A stretch of DNA of 64,000 nt from NCBI RefSeq assembly GCF_900104025.1, contig NZ_FNIQ01000003.1:434001-498000 (forward strand), read 5' to 3'. Of this stretch, positions 34,232 to 42,254 are shown one piece after another. Every line of letters begins with the position of its first letter. The stretch's first letter is position 1. The notes under the pieces were generated by a model, which saw only the letters and a program-made list of their open reading frames with translations, ran no database searches and was not told the origin of the DNA. Position numbers and translations under genes: made by a program. Source of the stretch: Geodermatophilus sp. DSM 45219. Lineage in GTDB: Bacteria > Actinomycetota > Actinomycetes > Mycobacteriales > Geodermatophilaceae.

Positions 34232-34264
34232 CGGGTGCGTTCGCCCGACGGGCGAACGCACCCG
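34232..34264. promoter_or_regulatory. Perfect 33-base palindrome between the two SDR genes
   Basis: CGGGTGCGTTCGCCCG, one central A (34248), CGGGCGAACGCACCCG: perfect 16-base arms. With a one-base centre it is more natural as a protein-binding site than as a hairpin. It may be the operator for the second dehydrogenase, or for the element's XRE regulator. Confidence 0.6.
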
Positions 34265-34309
34265 GGTCGCAAGGCCCCCGCGCCCGACGCTCAAGGAGAC
34301 ACGCGCACC

Positions 34310-35074
34310 ATGACCTCGACACTGACCGGCACCGTCGCCCTCGTCACCGGCGCGAGCAGCGGCATCGGCGCCGCTACCGCTCGACAGCTGGCCGAGCACG
34401 GCGCCGCCGTCGCGCTCGTGGCCCGCCGCGAGGACCGCCTCGAGGACCTCGCCGCCGACATCCACAAGACCGGCGGCACCGCGCTGGTGGTGGTCGCCGA
34501 CATCACCGACCGCACCGAAGCCGAGGCCGCCGTCGCACAGACGGTCGCCCATCTCGGCCGGCTGGACATCCTGGTGAACAACGCCGGCCTCATGCTGCTC
34601 GGCCCGGTCGTCGGCACGGACCCCGACGAGTGGGACCGGATGATCGCCGTCAACAACCAGGGCCTGCTCTACACCACCCACGCCGCCCTGCCGCACCTGC
34701 TGCAGGCAGCGCAGGGCGGCCCCCGCCGGGTCGCCGACATCGTCAACATCAGCTCGGTCGCCGGCCGGACCGCCGGGAGCGGTTACGGCGTCTACAACCT
34801 GACGAAGTTCGGGGTGAGCGGGTTCACCGAGGCGCTCCGCCAGGAGATCACCAAGCGCCACGTCCGTGTCAGCGTCCTTGAACCCGGCGCTGTGACCACC
34901 GAACTCGGCTCGCACAACAGCGAGCAGGTCCAGTCCGAGATGATCAGCCCGTTCTTCACCGGCGTCGAGGTCCTGACTCCCGATGACGTCGCCGACGGCG
35001 TCACGTACATGGTCACCCGACCGCGGCACGCCGCCATAGGCGAGCTGTGGATCATGCCCACCGAGCAGGCCTGA
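34310..35074 (+). CDS. Short-chain dehydrogenase/reductase, second of two
   Basis: 254 residues, classical SDR: TGASSGIGAATARQLAEHGA, VADITDRTEA, NNAGLMLLGPVVG, NISSVAGRTAGSGYGVYNLTK with the catalytic Ser/Tyr/Lys, and EPGAVTTELGSHN after it. The Arg-Arg pair in ALVARREDRLEDL suggests NADPH preference. It is not very similar to the first SDR, so it is not a recent duplicate. AAGGAG lies about 12 bases before the ATG. It ends near the right arm of the element and is probably expressed with, or separately from, the upstream SDR via the 34232 palindrome. Confidence 0.9.
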   Translation: MTSTLTGTVALVTGASSGIGAATARQLAEHGAAVALVARREDRLEDLAADIHKTGGTALVVVADITDRTEAEAAVAQTVAHLGRLDILVNNAGLMLLGPVVGTDPDEWDRMIAVNNQGLLYTTHAALPHLLQAAQGGPRRVADIVNISSVAGRTAGSGYGVYNLTKFGVSGFTEALRQEITKRHVRVSVLEPGAVTTELGSHNSEQVQSEMISPFFTGVEVLTPDDVADGVTYMVTRPRHAAIGELWIMPTEQA

Positions 35075-35233
35075 GGTCGAAGGTTGCCGTGCCGCGGCGC
35101 AGGGACAGGTCGCGGGCAGCGACGACCGCACGGCCGCCGACGGCCGGGACGTCGCAACCCCCGGGTCCCGAAGTCTCGCCACCGGGCCAAACCCGCTCCC
35201 GGCGCGTCCCCAAGAGCTGCTGAACCGACGCTC

Positions 35234-35263
35234 AGGGCACACCAGGGGCACATCTGGGGCACA
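35234..35263 (+). repeat. Right arm-type repeats of the element
   Basis: AGGGCACA at 35234-35241, then GGGGCACA at 35245-35252 and 35256-35263, each 11 bases apart. They are in the same orientation as the left-arm boxes. In the excised circle these two blocks would flank the core at about 110 and 165 bases, as in a lambda-like attP. Confidence 0.6.
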
Positions 35264-35370
35264 GGACCGCTGGATTGGTCGTAGACGAGTGAAGTTGGCC
35301 GAACCTTGTTGTTGCAGGTCAGAGGCCGAATCGACAGGAAGTCTGCTGGTCGGCTGACCCCGGTCAGGTG

Positions 35371-35544
35371 TTCTGGGACTACACGCAGCTGCGCTTCCCC
35401 CGCCGCGAGGGCATGCGGATCGACTTCGTGCTCGGCTCCCCCGCGCTGGCCGCTCGGGTGTCCGGCGCGCGCATCGACCGGGAGGAGCGCAAGGGCAAGG
35501 GCGCGAGCGACCACGCGCCGGTGGTGGTGGACCTGACCGGCTGA
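35371..35544 (+). pseudogene. Displaced host 3' end of xthA, with attR
   Basis: An in-frame exonuclease III C-terminal fragment of 57 codons: FWDYTQLRFPRREG, IDREERKGKGASDHAP and VVVDLTG. It lacks the 5' part and has no credible start (a GTG at 35368 is in frame). Host-like codon use throughout. The first 66 bases (35373-35438) match attL. It would rejoin the left part of xthA precisely after excision. Confidence 0.85.
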
Positions 35545-35777
35545 GCGTCCACGAGGGACCTCTCACCGACCCCGCGGACGACGAGGCCGGAGGGCTGCGC
35601 CGCTGGAGGGGTCTCGCCGCGGCGTGGGGTGCGGCCGACGTCGCGGTGCCGCCCGAGGTGCTCGACGGGTACGACCCCACCCCGGCGGTCGCCGCCCGCG
35701 TGCCGGTGCACGAGGCGGTCACCGAGCTGCGGCTGGCCGCGGTCCACGCCTTCCGCCCGGGCGCCCCGGGAAGCTGA
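35541..35777 (+). CDS. Small hypothetical protein after xthA, start uncertain
   Basis: An open frame with strong third-position GC runs from the end of the xthA fragment to TGA 35775-35777 and reads EAGGLRRWRGLAAAWGAADV, PPEVLDGYDPTPAVAARVPV and HEAVTELRLAAVHAFRPGAP in sequence. There is no ATG or GTG near the beginning; CTG 35541, overlapping the xthA stop, is one possible start, and translation may depend on coupling to xthA. If so, the inserted element has cut it off from its upstream partner. I recognise no family. Confidence 0.4.
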   Translation: MSVHEGPLTDPADDEAGGLRRWRGLAAAWGAADVAVPPEVLDGYDPTPAVAARVPVHEAVTELRLAAVHAFRPGAPGS

Positions 35778-35878
35778 GCGGCTGGCCGAACCCGGAGAGG
35801 ACCTCGTCCTCCCCAGCCTGTGCGAGCTCAGGCCGGGACCCGGGACGAGGCCGGCCCGGCGCGGTGTTGTACGGGGCG

Positions 35879-36988
35879 ATGACCGCCACCGCTCCCCCGC
35901 CCACCCGGCTCAGCGCTCCCTCGCCCACCCGCCTCTGGACGCCGTCCCGCGTCCTGGTCACCCGCTCGGCCGCCGAGCGGCCGCACGGGCAGCGCGTCCT
36001 CGCCCGGCTCGAGGCCGCCGGGGTGTCCGACGTCGAGCTGCTGGCCGGCGACCGGCTGCCCAACCTGCGCGGGGACGGCGACCGCGCGGCGTTCATGCGG
36101 GCCAAGGACACCCTCGCCGTCGTCGTCCCGCCGCGGTCCAAGCGCACGCTGCAGCCGATCGCACCGTCCGCCGACTGGCGGTTCGACCTGGCCGAGGGCT
36201 GCCCCGCGCACTGCCAGTACTGCTACCTCGCCGGCTCGCTGTCCGGCCCGCCGGTCACGCGCGTGTTCGCCGACCTGGACGAGGTGCTCGGCGACCTCGA
36301 CGGGTACGTCGGCCGCGGGAGCGTCACCTCCGGCACCGTCGAGCGCGGCGGCGAGGGGACGACGTTCGAGGCCTCCTGCTACACCGACCCGCTGGCGATC
36401 GAGCACCTCACCGGCGGCCTGGCCGCGGCGGTCACCCACTTCGGCACCCACGACTGGCCCGGGCCGGTGCAGCTGCGGGCCACCACCAAGTTCGACGACG
36501 TCGCGGGCCTGCTCGACCTGCCCCACGGCGGGCGCACCCGGCTGCGCTTCTCGGTCAACGCCGCGTCGGTGGCGCGGCGCTTCGAGGGCGCGACGTCCCC
36601 GGTGGCCGGCCGGGTCGCGGCGCTGGCCGCCGTCGCCGCGGCCGGCTACCCGGTCGGGCTCACGATCGCGCCGATCATGCCGCTCGAGGGCTGGCGGGAG
36701 GAGTACGGCGACCTGCTCGACGCGGTGGCCGCCGCGCTCCCGGCCGGCGCGGACCTCACCGTCGAGTGCATCACCCACCGGTTCACACCCGGCAGCAAGG
36801 AGACGCTGTTGGACTGGTACCCGCGGACGAGGCTGGAGATGGACGAGGCCCGCCGCACCACCAAGCGCGGGAAGTTCGGGTCGGTCAAGCACGTGTACCC
36901 GAAAGAGACGATGGCCGGGCTGCGCGGCTGGTTCGAGGCCGCGCTGCCCGAGCGACTGCCCCAGGCCCGCCTCCTCTACTGGACCTAG
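35879..36988 (+). CDS. Spore photoproduct lyase-like radical SAM enzyme
   Basis: 369 residues from ATG 35879. The radical SAM cluster motif is LAEGCPAHCQYCYLAGSL (Cys-x3-Cys-x2-Cys, about residues 108-115), preceded by RFDLAEGC as in SplB-family proteins; FEASCYTDPLAIEHLTGG and LRATTKFDDVA follow, and a family C-terminus GSKETLLDWYPRTRL. SplB repairs the spore photoproduct thymine dimer in Bacillus. In non-sporulating or spore-like actinobacteria these homologues have an unproven DNA repair role. Alone, with no accessory genes. The next gene is convergent. Confidence 0.85.
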   Translation: MTATAPPPTRLSAPSPTRLWTPSRVLVTRSAAERPHGQRVLARLEAAGVSDVELLAGDRLPNLRGDGDRAAFMRAKDTLAVVVPPRSKRTLQPIAPSADWRFDLAEGCPAHCQYCYLAGSLSGPPVTRVFADLDEVLGDLDGYVGRGSVTSGTVERGGEGTTFEASCYTDPLAIEHLTGGLAAAVTHFGTHDWPGPVQLRATTKFDDVAGLLDLPHGGRTRLRFSVNAASVARRFEGATSPVAGRVAALAAVAAAGYPVGLTIAPIMPLEGWREEYGDLLDAVAAALPAGADLTVECITHRFTPGSKETLLDWYPRTRLEMDEARRTTKRGKFGSVKHVYPKETMAGLRGWFEAALPERLPQARLLYWT

Positions 36989-37008
36989 GGCAGCCGCTCG
37001 GCGCGGGT

Positions 37009-37068
37009 GGCCCTCCTGCAGGGGCCCGCCGCGAGCCTGCGAGTGGCGGGGGGCAGGAGGGTCCTTTC
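37009..37068 (-). repeat. Palindromic terminator-like repeat (copy e)
   Basis: GGCCCTCCTGCAGGGGCCC, centre CGCGAGCCTGCGAGTGG, then GGGGGCAGGAGGGTCCTTTC, ending at the stop codon of the formaldehyde dehydrogenase gene. It lies between that gene and the convergent radical SAM gene. Confidence 0.8.
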
Positions 37069-38286
37069 TCAGGCCGGGATCATCCCGTTCGGGTCGAGGA
37101 CGTACTTCTTCGCCGCGCCCTGGTCGAACTCGGCGTAGCCCCGCGGCGCGTCCTCCAGCGGGATCACCTCGGCGTTGACCGCCTTCGCGATCTGCACCCG
37201 GTCGTGCAGGATCGCCATCATCAGCTGGCGGTTGTAGCGCATGACCGGGCACTGGCCGGTGGTGAAGGCGTGCGACTTCGCCCAGCCCAGGCCCAGTCGG
37301 ATGGACAGCGACCCGGACTTGGCCGCCTCGTCGGCCGCCCCCGGGTCACCGGTCACGTAGAGGCCCGGGATGCCGAGCGCACCGCCGGCCCGCGTGATGT
37401 CCATGAGCGAGTTCAGCACCGTGGCCGGCGCCTCCCGCTCGGCGTCCTTGCCGTGGCCACGGGCCTCGAAGCCGACCGCGTCGACGCCGCAGTCCACCTC
37501 GGGCTCACCCAGGATCTGCGCGATCTGGTCCTTGGGGTCGCCCTGGGAGACGTCGACGGTCTCGCAGCCGAAGCTCCTGGCCTGGGCCAGCCGCTCCGCG
37601 TTGAGGTCGCCGACGATGACGACCGCGGCACCGAGCAGCTGCGCGGAGGCGGCCGCGGCCAGCCCGACCGGGCCGGCCCCGGCGATGTAGACGGTCGACC
37701 CGGTGCCCACCCCGGCGGTGACGCAGCCGTGGTAGCCGGTCGGGAAGATGTCCGACAGCATCGTCAGGTCCCGGATCTTGGCCAGGGCCTGGTCCCGGTC
37801 GGGGAACTTCAGGCAGTTCCAGTCCGCGTACGGGACCATCACGTACTCGGCCTGCCCGCCGGTCCAGCCGCCCATGTCGACGTAGCCGTAGGCCGAGCCG
37901 GGACGGTCGGGGTTGACGTTCAGGCAGATGCCAGTCTTGCCCTCCTTGCAGTTGCGACAGCGACCGCACGCGATGTTGAACGGCACGCTGACGATGTCGC
38001 CGACCTGGAGGAACTCGACGTCCGAGCCCTTCTCGATGATCTCCCCGGTGATCTCGTGCCCCAGGACCAGTCGCTCCGGCGCCGTCGTCCGGCCGCGGAC
38101 CATGTGCTGGTCGCTGCCGCAGATGTTGGTGCTGACCGTCTTGAGGATGACCCCGTGCGGGGTCTTGCGACCGACGTTGGCCGGGTTGACCCCCGGCCCC
38201 TCCTTGAGTTCCAGCCCGGGGTAGTCCAGGTCGGCGACCTCGACCTTGCCCGGCCCCATGTACATGACTGCCTTGTTGCCTGCCAC
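37069..38286 (-). CDS. fdhA: Glutathione-independent formaldehyde dehydrogenase
   Basis: 405 residues of the zinc-dependent medium-chain dehydrogenase family, closest in motifs to Pseudomonas-type FdhA: NICGSDQHMVRGRT (catalytic zinc Cys), LVLGHEITGEI (His-Glu), the structural-zinc cysteines ACGRCRNCKEGKTGIC, and the NAD Rossmann motif YIAGAGPVGLAAAASA. It oxidises formaldehyde, or aldehyde dismutation in some members, to formate without thiol. The ATG at 38286 has GAGGAGGA upstream. It is monocistronic and ends in repeat e. Methylotrophy genes are not nearby, so detoxification is likelier. Confidence 0.92.
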   Translation of the reverse strand: MAGNKAVMYMGPGKVEVADLDYPGLELKEGPGVNPANVGRKTPHGVILKTVSTNICGSDQHMVRGRTTAPERLVLGHEITGEIIEKGSDVEFLQVGDIVSVPFNIACGRCRNCKEGKTGICLNVNPDRPGSAYGYVDMGGWTGGQAEYVMVPYADWNCLKFPDRDQALAKIRDLTMLSDIFPTGYHGCVTAGVGTGSTVYIAGAGPVGLAAAASAQLLGAAVVIVGDLNAERLAQARSFGCETVDVSQGDPKDQIAQILGEPEVDCGVDAVGFEARGHGKDAEREAPATVLNSLMDITRAGGALGIPGLYVTGDPGAADEAAKSGSLSIRLGLGWAKSHAFTTGQCPVMRYNRQLMMAILHDRVQIAKAVNAEVIPLEDAPRGYAEFDQGAAKKYVLDPNGMIPA

Positions 38287-38503
38287 GGACGATCCTCCTC
38301 CTCAGCGCCGGCACGCCTCTGTGCCGGCCGCAGTGCCCACCGCCCAGGCCCCCCGGCGGCCGGTCCCTCGCTGTCCGTGACGGTCCTCCGGGGGCTCGGA
38401 GACGGCAGGTCCAGAGTGTGGTCCGCGCCACCCCCGGTGCGGCCCTCCGGGACGCGGCCCCAGGATCCGACACGCGGCCTGTACACACGTAGCGTGGCCT
38501 GCC

Positions 38504-39262
38504 GTGCTCGTACTGCTGCCACCGTCGGAGACCAAGGCCCCCGGTGGGGACGGCGCCCCGCTCGACCTCGCCACGCTGTCCTGGCCCGAGCTGACCGACG
38601 TCCGGGCGCAGCTGGTCAAGGCGCTGGTGGAGCTCTCCGGTGACCTCCCGGCGGCGCGGGCGGCGCTGGGCCTCTCGACGGGCCAGGACGGCGAGGTCGC
38701 CCGCAACGCCGCGCTGCCGGGCGCCCCGACGGCGCCGGCCCTGGAGCGCTACACCGGCGTCCTGTACGACGCGCTGGACGTGCGCTCGCTGACCCGCGCC
38801 CAGCGGGCCCGGGCCGACCGGCGACTGGCGGTGGGGTCGGCGCTGTTCGGCGCGGTCCGCGGGACCGACGCGATCCCGGCCTACCGGCTGTCGGCCGGCT
38901 CCGTGCTGCCCGGGCTGCCGGCGCTGCGTGCGCTGTGGCGGCCGGCGCTGGGCCCGGTCCTCGCGGAGGTGGACGAGCTGGTGGTGGACCTGCGCAGCAC
39001 CGCCTACGCCGCGCTCGCGCCGGTGCCCGGCGCGGTGACCCTCGAGGTGCTCAGCGAGCGTCCGGACGGCACCCGTGCGGTGGTCAGCCACGCCAACAAG
39101 GCGCACAAGGGCCGCGTCGCCCGGCTGCTGGCCACGACGACCGGCGAGCCGAGGGACGTCGTCCGGCTGCGCGCGCTGCTGCGGCGCGCCGGGTTCCACG
39201 TGGAACACCCCGGCGGGACGGCGCTGACCCTCGTCGTCCCCGGCGCGCAGGCGGCCCGCTGA
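38504..39262 (+). CDS. yaaA: YaaA-family peroxide-stress protein
   Basis: 252 residues of the YaaA/DUF328 family, which limits free iron and DNA damage under peroxide stress. Motifs: LVLLPPSETKAPGGDG at the N-terminus, ERYTGVLYDALD, GSALFGAVRGTDAIPAYRLS and VVSHANKAHKGRVAR. The family core is complete. GTG 38504 has TAGCGT eight bases upstream, a near-leaderless arrangement. The 217-base gap before it shows no gene. Confidence 0.92.
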   Translation: MLVLLPPSETKAPGGDGAPLDLATLSWPELTDVRAQLVKALVELSGDLPAARAALGLSTGQDGEVARNAALPGAPTAPALERYTGVLYDALDVRSLTRAQRARADRRLAVGSALFGAVRGTDAIPAYRLSAGSVLPGLPALRALWRPALGPVLAEVDELVVDLRSTAYAALAPVPGAVTLEVLSERPDGTRAVVSHANKAHKGRVARLLATTTGEPRDVVRLRALLRRAGFHVEHPGGTALTLVVPGAQAAR

Positions 39263-39420
39263 GCGCGCCACGCTGCGTTGCCGGTGAGGTGATCTGCGTC
39301 AGGATCGTTGCGCCCAACGGAGGGGACGTGGCATAACGTCGGGGACGCGGAGGCCCGAACAGCGTGGCTGCCGACGGCCTCGGGGCGACCCGGCCGGGCG
39401 TCGACAACGGAGAGGTGTCG

Positions 39421-42024
39421 GTGGAGGGATCCCCGCGTCAGCGTGGCGTCGCGCCCGCACCCGACGTCGAGTGGGCGGCGGAAGCACTGAGCGGCGATCC
39501 CGCTCGCCTGCGCGCCGCACGCCGGCTCCGGCTCTCGCAGGCCGGCTCGCCCGCCGTCGACCGCCTCGTCGAGCTGGCGGCCCGGCTGCTGGGGGCGCAG
39601 TCGGGACAGATCTCGCTGCTGGACGAGGTCCAGTCCGTCGCCGGCGTCGCCGGGCTGCCCCCGGGCAGCGCCCTGCGGGAGACCCCGCTGGCCGAGTCCC
39701 CCTGCACGCTCGCCGCGGTCGGCGGCGAGGTCCTCGCCATCCCCGACGCGCGCGCCGACGAGCGGGTCGGCCACCTGCCCACCGTCACCGGCGGGATGGT
39801 CGTCGCCTACCTCGGCGCCCCGCTGAGCGACAGCCAGGGGCACGTCGTCGGCACGCTGTGCGTCTTCGACCCGCTGCCGCGGGAGTGGTCCGAGACCGAC
39901 GCCGCCACGCTGCGCCAGCTGGCCGCCTCGGTGGTGACCGAGCTGGAGTACGCCGCGCTGACCGGCGAGTACGAGCGGCAGCACCTGCGCTGGCGGCTGG
40001 CGATGGACGCCGGCGGCGTGGGCACGTTCGACTGGGACCTGCGCACCGGCGAGCTGGTGTGGGACGAGCCGCTGATGTCGATGTTCGGCTACACCGCCGA
40101 GGACTTCGACGGCACGATCACCGCGTTCAACCGGCGGCTGCACCCCGACGACCTGCCGCGGGTCGGCGAGGCGCTGCGGGTGTGCATCGAGACGTGCGGC
40201 GACTTCGAGGCCGAGTACCGCGTCGTCCACCCCGACGGCGAGACCCGGTGGGTGCAGGCCCGCGGTCGCGCGCTGGGCGGCCCGAGCGGGATCACCGTCC
40301 GGGTGCTCGGCTCCGCCTACGACACCACCGAGGACCGCACCGGCGAGCTCCGCGTCACCCGCGTGCTCGAGGCCATGCCGGCCGGCTTCTACTCGCTGGA
40401 CCACGAGTGGCGCTTCACGCACGTCAACGCCGAGGCCGAGCGGCTGCTGGGCCGCAGCCGCGAGGAGCTGCTCGGCCAGGTCATCTGGACGGCGTTCCCG
40501 GGGACGGTGAACAGCGACTTCGAGGAGAACTACCGCAACGCCGTCCGCACCGCGCAACCGGTCAACTTCGACGCGCACTACCCCGCCCCGCTGGACGGCT
40601 GGTACGAGATCCGCGCCTGGCCGACCCCCGAGGGCCTGTCGGTCTACTTCATCGAGGTCACCGAGCGGAAGATGGCACGCGAGCGCGCCGAGCGCTCGGC
40701 GCAGCGGCTCGCGCTGCTGGCGCGGGTGAGCGCCGAGCTGGCCGGGACCCTGGACGCCCAGACCGCCACGGGCCGCCTGCCCCGGCTGGTCGTCCCGACG
40801 CTGGGCGAGTGGTGCATCGTCACCGTGGTCGACGCCGAGGGGCGCCCCCGCGACGTCGGCTGGTGGCACGCCGAGCCCTCCTCCCGCACGCTGGTCGAGC
40901 GCTACGCCGCCGTCCGGCTGGACTCCATGCCGGCCACCTCGCCGGTGGCCCGGGCCCTGCTGGCCGGGGATTCGGTGCGGGCGACCGTCGGCGAGGTGAC
41001 CGACCTGCTGCCCGACGGCGAGGCGCGGGACCTGCTGACCGCACTGGCGCCGGCCTCGGCGGTCTGCCTCCCGCTGCGCGGCCGGGGGCGCACGCTGGGC
41101 GTGCTGACCCTCTACGCCGGCCCCGGCGAGGCGCTCTCGCGGGAGGACGTCGCCACCGCGCAGGACGTCGCCGACCGCGCCGGGCTGGCCCTGGACAACA
41201 CCCGGCTCTACGCCCAGCAGCAGCAGCTGGCCGAGGGCCTGCAGCGCAGCCTGCTCACCGAGCCGCCGGAGCCCGACCACGCCGAGATCGCCGTCCGCTA
41301 CCTGCCCGCGGTCGAGGCAGCCCGGGTCGGGGGCGACTGGTACGACGCGTTCCTGCAGCCCGGCGGGGCCACGATGCTGGTCATCGGCGACGTCGTCGGC
41401 CACGACACCGAGGCGGCCGCGGCGATGGGCCAGCTGCGCGGGCTGCTCCGGGGCATCGCGACCTACAGCGACGCCCCGCCGGTGGAGGTGCTGCGGGGTC
41501 TGGACGCCTCCATGGCGGTGCTGCAGACCCGCGTGCTGGCGACCGCCGCCGTCGCCCGCTTCGAGCAGACCGACGACGAGCGCCGGCGCAGCATCACCCG
41601 GATGCGCTGGGCCAACGCCGGGCACCTGCCGCCGCTGGTCATCAACCCCGACGGCAGCGTCGCCGAGCTGGCCGCCTGGAAGGGCGACCTGCTGCTGGGC
41701 GTCGACCACGAGGCCGAGCGGCAGGAGTCGGTGGTGACCCTCGACCGCGGTTCCACGGTGCTGCTGTTCACCGACGGCCTGATCGAGCGGCGCGACGCCG
41801 ACCTGGACGCGGGGATGGTGCGGCTGCGCGAGGCACTGGTCGAGGTGGCCCACCTGCCCCTGCAGCGGTTGCTCGACGAGGTGCTCGAGCGGCTGGTGGA
41901 CGGCCGACCCGAGGACGACGTCGCGCTGGTCGCCGTCCGGCTGCACCGCCAGGACCGGCCCCGTCCGCCGGAGGCCGGCCCGCAGGACGTGCCGGACGTC
42001 GTCCCGCCCGAACCTGCCGGCTGA
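39421..42024 (+). CDS. GAF-PAS-PAS-GAF-SpoIIE PP2C phosphatase
   Basis: About 867 residues from GTG 39421, preferred over GTG 39364 or 39415 because GGAGAGG lies about six bases upstream. Domains in order: GAF (about 30-170), PAS with PAC-like RVVHPDGETRWVQARGR (about 195-300), a second PAS (LEAMPAGFYSLDHEWRFTHV, 320-430), a second GAF (460-610) and SpoIIE/PP2C (630-845), with EAARVGGDWYDAF, VIGDVVGHDTEAAAAMGQLR, TRMRWANAGHLPPL and TDGLIERRDADLDAG. These aspartates bind manganese. It dephosphorylates an anti-sigma antagonist in stress partner switching. No membrane segment. Confidence 0.9.
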   Translation: MEGSPRQRGVAPAPDVEWAAEALSGDPARLRAARRLRLSQAGSPAVDRLVELAARLLGAQSGQISLLDEVQSVAGVAGLPPGSALRETPLAESPCTLAAVGGEVLAIPDARADERVGHLPTVTGGMVVAYLGAPLSDSQGHVVGTLCVFDPLPREWSETDAATLRQLAASVVTELEYAALTGEYERQHLRWRLAMDAGGVGTFDWDLRTGELVWDEPLMSMFGYTAEDFDGTITAFNRRLHPDDLPRVGEALRVCIETCGDFEAEYRVVHPDGETRWVQARGRALGGPSGITVRVLGSAYDTTEDRTGELRVTRVLEAMPAGFYSLDHEWRFTHVNAEAERLLGRSREELLGQVIWTAFPGTVNSDFEENYRNAVRTAQPVNFDAHYPAPLDGWYEIRAWPTPEGLSVYFIEVTERKMARERAERSAQRLALLARVSAELAGTLDAQTATGRLPRLVVPTLGEWCIVTVVDAEGRPRDVGWWHAEPSSRTLVERYAAVRLDSMPATSPVARALLAGDSVRATVGEVTDLLPDGEARDLLTALAPASAVCLPLRGRGRTLGVLTLYAGPGEALSREDVATAQDVADRAGLALDNTRLYAQQQQLAEGLQRSLLTEPPEPDHAEIAVRYLPAVEAARVGGDWYDAFLQPGGATMLVIGDVVGHDTEAAAAMGQLRGLLRGIATYSDAPPVEVLRGLDASMAVLQTRVLATAAVARFEQTDDERRRSITRMRWANAGHLPPLVINPDGSVAELAAWKGDLLLGVDHEAERQESVVTLDRGSTVLLFTDGLIERRDADLDAGMVRLREALVEVAHLPLQRLLDEVLERLVDGRPEDDVALVAVRLHRQDRPRPPEAGPQDVPDVVPPEPAG

Positions 42025-42083
42025 GTCACCGCGCGGTCCGGTGCCGACGTCCCTGGTCGGCCCTGATCAGCCCCGTCGGCTGA

Positions 42084-42159
42084 CGCACTCTCGCGCTGTT
42101 CCTGCCGCCTCGGCGCTGGTACAGGCGCGCGCAGGTGACAGGAACAGCGCGGGAGTGCG
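42084..42159. repeat. Long inverted repeat before the amidase gene
   Basis: CGCACTCTCGCGCTGTTCCT at 42084 onward pairs with AGGAACAGCGCGGGAGTGCG ending at 42159: 21-base arms with one mismatch and a 34-base loop. It lies between the phosphatase stop (42024) and amidase start (42255). Probably a terminator or mRNA hairpin. Confidence 0.55.
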
Positions 42160-42254
42160 CGGGGCGCAGCAGGCCGGTGACACCGGTCGCCCAGCGCGTG
42201 CTGCAGGACCGGTATGGCATGGGGAACACCCGCGGTCCGTGCCAGAGTCACCGG

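Larger units (their letters stand above)
29945..35438 (+). mobile_element. Integrated element of about 5.4 kb in xthA
   Basis: Bounded by a 66-base direct repeat (64 of 66 identical), each copy lying in an exonuclease III 3' region. Left to right: replacement xthA 3' end, arm-type repeats, tyrosine integrase (minus), about 1 kb of less GC-rich non-coding or degenerate DNA, MmyB-like XRE regulator (minus), two short-chain dehydrogenases (plus), arm-type repeats, attR and the displaced host xthA end. No excisionase, replication or conjugation gene is recognised, so it is either a minimal integrative element, a satellite, or a decayed remnant. Confidence 0.85.

Noticed and set aside
29945..35438. 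Element as a prophage or conjugative element
   Set aside because: No capsid, terminase, relaxase, FtsK-like or replication gene is visible; only an integrase, regulator and metabolic cargo.
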